Made by a program: the position numbers and the translations under genes. From Ignavibacteriales bacterium (GTDB taxonomy: Bacteria > Bacteroidota > Ignavibacteria > Ignavibacteriales > SURF-24), in contig QZKB01000146.1 in NCBI GenBank assembly GCA_003599415.1, forward strand, positions 1 to 64,000: a stretch of DNA of 64,000 nucleotides. The letters are read 5' to 3'. This document shows, one piece after another, positions 61,454-64,000 of this stretch. Each line of letters opens with the position of its first letter. Within the stretch, counting starts at the first letter, position 1. The notes under the pieces are model-generated. The model was not told where the DNA came from and did no database searches. It saw only the letters and a list, made by a program, of their open reading frames with translations.

Positions 61454-63580
61454 TTATTTTATTAAGATCATTTTACTGCTTGCAAAATTATTTTCGGTAA
61501 CCAATGAGCAGATATAAATTCCGCTGGGCAGATTATCTGCATTAAAATTAATTGAGTAACCGGATGCGTTTAATTTTTCATTAACCAGTGTTGTTACTTT
61601 CTCTCCGAGCGAATTATAAATTGTCAGGTTTACAAAAGATGCTATAGGCAAATCGAATTTAATAACCGTTGCAGGATTAAAAGGATTCGGGTAATTCTGA
61701 TGCAGAGCAAATTGTTTCGGTAATGATTCATCTTCATTTTCAACCGGCATAGGTTTATCGGATTCACCAAGTGTCCAGTATGATAATTCTTCAACTCCGG
61801 TTACTTCAACATAATTATCTGTTGTATTGACAGTTCCTCCTGCCAAATCCCAAGAATTATCTTCTGCAGTTTTTGATTTGAACAAAGCAAGCTTTGTTTC
61901 ATCCAAACCATTTAATTCGGAATCATCATAATAGATTCTTAATGTTGCGTTCAGCGCAGAATTATTCTGAGCAGGTTGTACGTTAAAATACCTTAGAATA
62001 CTATGGTTGCCATTTCCGGTTCTTTCCGAATGAAATCTTTCAACAATTGTATTGCCAAGATCATTTGCTGTAGTTAAAGTTAATCCAAGGCCGCTTATGT
62101 TAAGTGAAGTTGGTGCTGCAACAGTTTGAGTTGTAATAATTTTTCCATTAATGCCCTTAACTGTATTGTCAGCAGTTTCAGTTAACTTCCCTGTGCTGCT
62201 TACAGTAATAACATTACCATTAAGATCAAGATCACCTTTCTTAATTGAAAGAGTCTTATCAACATAAATATCAGATTCCAGTTCAAAACCATTTTCATTA
62301 TTAATTATCAATCCTCTCACAGAATCCGGTAAAGCATTTCCCCAACCCTGTATTTCTGTTCCGTTATATTCATAGTTCGCATCTTTGCTGTATAATCTTA
62401 ATCCCGTAACCTGGATATTGCCAAGTGTGTCTGAAGTTGTGATACCATTAGTGCTGCCAATTTTAAGTGTAGCTCCTGGATTAAGATAAAAATCACCGCT
62501 CCCTTTTAGTCTTGATATTCCTTTCATTTCCAATGAGCCATTAACAACAAAAGAACCTGTTGTTGACGAGCCCCATTTACAGGTATCAAGGTTTACACTT
62601 ATGGAAGATCCGGTTTTGATTGTATCGTTAAATACTGTACTAAGATAAAGATTAACACCAAGGTTAACATTCTGAGTTTTCTTTCCTACAAAATTTATTG
62701 CGAATGGACCGGCAGTATTTGTTGCTGGTTTAACCGAGCCAGCAGTGATTGTAAAGTTTCCGCCAATATTTATAATGCCGGTGCCTAATCCTGGTGAGCT
62801 GCTTGTTCCTGCCTGCAATCTTCCGCCATCAACAATAAGATCTCCATCAATATTGAAAATACCCAAACCGGCAGCGTTTGCGCTAGACATTGGTCCCATT
62901 CTTGAAGTTGAACCATTCACATAAACATTCTTTTTAACATTCCATATTCCAAATATGTCATTACCACCTACATCAACACAAGACCAGACTCCTTCGAGAA
63001 TATAAACATTACCATAAATTGTATGCGTATGGCTTCCAAGTTTTTCCGGCTGGTTAGCTCCACGAAAAACCTGTCCCGCCCCATTCTTTATTGTTAAATC
63101 GCCATAGATGGTTAAATCAACCGCAGTAGTAACGCCGGAATTTTTTTGTATAACCAAATTTCCAAATTCTGAATTTCCGGGACCACCGATTGTACCGGAA
63201 CCCATATGAACAACAGTGCTTGCAGGATCAATCATTCTTATAATTCCAGGCAGTGTTGGTTTAGAAGATGCGTTGAAAAAAGTTGAGCCAGCTTCAAGTA
63301 TGACTGCATTCTTTACCTGGACAGAATCAAGTGCAGGTGATACAAATTTTCCACCTGACATTACAGTTAAATTACTGCAGGATGTTGCAGCTGCAACTAT
63401 AACCGAGTCGCCGCTTTTAATAAATACGTCATCATTCTCACCCGGAACAGCACCGCCTTCCCAGGTTGATTGACTTTCCCATGCACCACCTCCCGTACCA
63501 TTACTATATATCATTTGAGCAAAAGTCGAATAAGAACTTCCAAGTAGTAACAGAAGAAATAAAGTAGCGAGATTTTTCAT
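61454..63580 (-). CDS. Secreted beta-helix protein with sorting domain
   Basis: 708 residues, signal peptide 1-21 (YSTFAQ). Starts with GGAWESQSTWEGGAVPGEND, the same WxxxSTWE plan as the next two proteins but more diverged. Long run of beta-helix-like turns (IYGDLTIKNG, INIGGNFTITAGS, FNIDGDLIVDGG) to about 570, then ELSYWTLGESDKP and a type IX sorting domain (about 625-708, QNYPNPFNPATV). No catalytic motif. It is 28 bases after a PorV-like gene and 53 before its paralogue, so PorV-like protein and sorting-domain cargo appear to be co-expressed. Confidence 0.72.
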   Translation of the reverse strand: MKNLATLFLLLLLGSSYSTFAQMIYSNGTGGGAWESQSTWEGGAVPGENDDVFIKSGDSVIVAAATSCSNLTVMSGGKFVSPALDSVQVKNAVILEAGSTFFNASSKPTLPGIIRMIDPASTVVHMGSGTIGGPGNSEFGNLVIQKNSGVTTAVDLTIYGDLTIKNGAGQVFRGANQPEKLGSHTHTIYGNVYILEGVWSCVDVGGNDIFGIWNVKKNVYVNGSTSRMGPMSSANAAGLGIFNIDGDLIVDGGRLQAGTSSSPGLGTGIINIGGNFTITAGSVKPATNTAGPFAINFVGKKTQNVNLGVNLYLSTVFNDTIKTGSSISVNLDTCKWGSSTTGSFVVNGSLEMKGISRLKGSGDFYLNPGATLKIGSTNGITTSDTLGNIQVTGLRLYSKDANYEYNGTEIQGWGNALPDSVRGLIINNENGFELESDIYVDKTLSIKKGDLDLNGNVITVSSTGKLTETADNTVKGINGKIITTQTVAAPTSLNISGLGLTLTTANDLGNTIVERFHSERTGNGNHSILRYFNVQPAQNNSALNATLRIYYDDSELNGLDETKLALFKSKTAEDNSWDLAGGTVNTTDNYVEVTGVEELSYWTLGESDKPMPVENEDESLPKQFALHQNYPNPFNPATVIKFDLPIASFVNLTIYNSLGEKVTTLVNEKLNASGYSINFNADNLPSGIYICSLVTENNFASSKMILIK

Positions 63581-63608
63581 GATTGCTCCTTGAAAAATTT
63601 TTTAATCT

Positions 63609-64000
63609 CTAAAAAGTAAAAACAAGCGATAACCTGCTTACACTGTCAAATATTTCAAAACGCGAATAAGAATAATTCAACTCAATATCATAATCTGAAA
63701 CAGAAGTATTAAGGCCAATACCCCCGGACCATGAGGCTAAATCTCTGTTTGTCTGGTAACCGCCTCTTAAAGAAAGCATATCCATAAATTTAAATTCCAT
63801 CCCGAAGTTCACTCTTTCCGAGTAATTGTTTTGGTGAACAAAATCTACGGCCATATATAAAGAATTGGTTTGTGCATCATCTATTAATTCCATTACATTC
63901 ATTCCTGCACCAAGAGTAAACATTAAAGGCAACTGTTCATCAATCTCTTCTCTTTTAATATTTGAAGCAAAATTTCTTATCATCATACCGAAGCCGAAGC
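63609..64000 (-). CDS. PorV-family outer-membrane protein, truncated by window edge
   Basis: Only the C-terminal 130 or so residues are in the window. The frame is open to position 64000, so the apparent Met near 63986 is not a real start. LPLMFTLGAGMNVMELID, FKFMDMLSLRGGYQTN and the end RLSLVFTF align with the end of the PorV-like protein at 12826-13842 (SLGLSMNVLDLLE, LDILSLRAGY, RFTARFSM). It probably heads, or belongs to, the operon with the three beta-helix sorting-domain proteins. Confidence 0.8.
   Translation of the reverse strand, partial: FGFGMMIRNFASNIKREEIDEQLPLMFTLGAGMNVMELIDDAQTNSLYMAVDFVHQNNYSERVNFGMEFKFMDMLSLRGGYQTNRDLASWSGGIGLNTSVSDYDIELNYSYSRFEIFDSVSRLSLVFTF

Overview
The window looks like a carbohydrate-utilisation region from a bacterium of the Ignavibacteria/Melioribacter type (Bacteroidota-Chlorobiota side). 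The evidence is a set of secreted proteins ending in a Por/type IX secretion C-terminal domain with the NYPNPFNP motif, PorV-like outer-membrane proteins, TonB-dependent receptors without a SusD partner, one hybrid two-component sensor with an AraC output domain, and moderately AT-rich DNA. The lineage is an inference from these protein signatures. I saw no rRNA, tRNA or CRISPR array.

Layout. 1-2.1 kb: one forward lipoprotein gene among palindromic repeats. 2.1-19.3 kb (minus strand): a TonB receptor, a FlgD-type sorting-domain protein, a PorV-like protein and an IPT/TIG lipoprotein, followed by GH31 alpha-xylosidase-like, GH2, clan GH-A (GH51-like) enzymes and an SGLT-type sugar symporter, closed by a nested hairpin. 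This reads as a xyloglucan/arabinan/galactan side-chain module. 19.9-24.0 kb (plus): the hybrid sensor that probably controls it. 24.0-34.7 kb (minus): a second GH31, a CotH-kinase-like protein, a protein with an internally duplicated domain, and a CBM9/DUF5916 protein. A 46-bp element is conserved (41 of 46 positions) upstream of the first TonB receptor and upstream of the duplicated-domain gene. It is the best candidate for the sensor's target.

34.9-44.7 kb (minus) is a compact nine-gene run ending in a terminator: LacI regulator, divergent pectin methylesterase, KduD, tagaturonate epimerase UxaE, KduI, SDR-type fructuronate reductase UxuB, a PfkB kinase, a nickel-pincer LarA homologue and 6-phosphogluconate dehydrogenase. 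44.9-53.1 kb (minus) holds KDPG aldolase, KDG kinase, a second TonB receptor and a large beta-helix protein with a tandem 1.3-kb duplication. 53.5-64 kb (minus) holds a GH105-type unsaturated uronyl hydrolase, a canonical pectinesterase fused to adhesin-like domains, two related beta-helix sorting-domain proteins, and the truncated end of another PorV-like gene.

How it fits together: secreted and surface enzymes de-esterify and trim pectin and hemicellulose, TonB receptors import the oligomers, and GH105 releases the unsaturated uronate. KduI-KduD-KdgK-KdgA then carry it to pyruvate and glyceraldehyde-3-phosphate. The most interesting proposal is a second branch. UxaE and UxuB would make mannonate, the LarA homologue would epimerise it at C2 to gluconate, the PfkB enzyme would phosphorylate it, and a 6-phosphogluconate dehydrogenase with NAD-type cofactor residues would send it to ribulose-5-phosphate. 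This would bypass mannonate dehydratase. It rests on gene order and conserved residues only.
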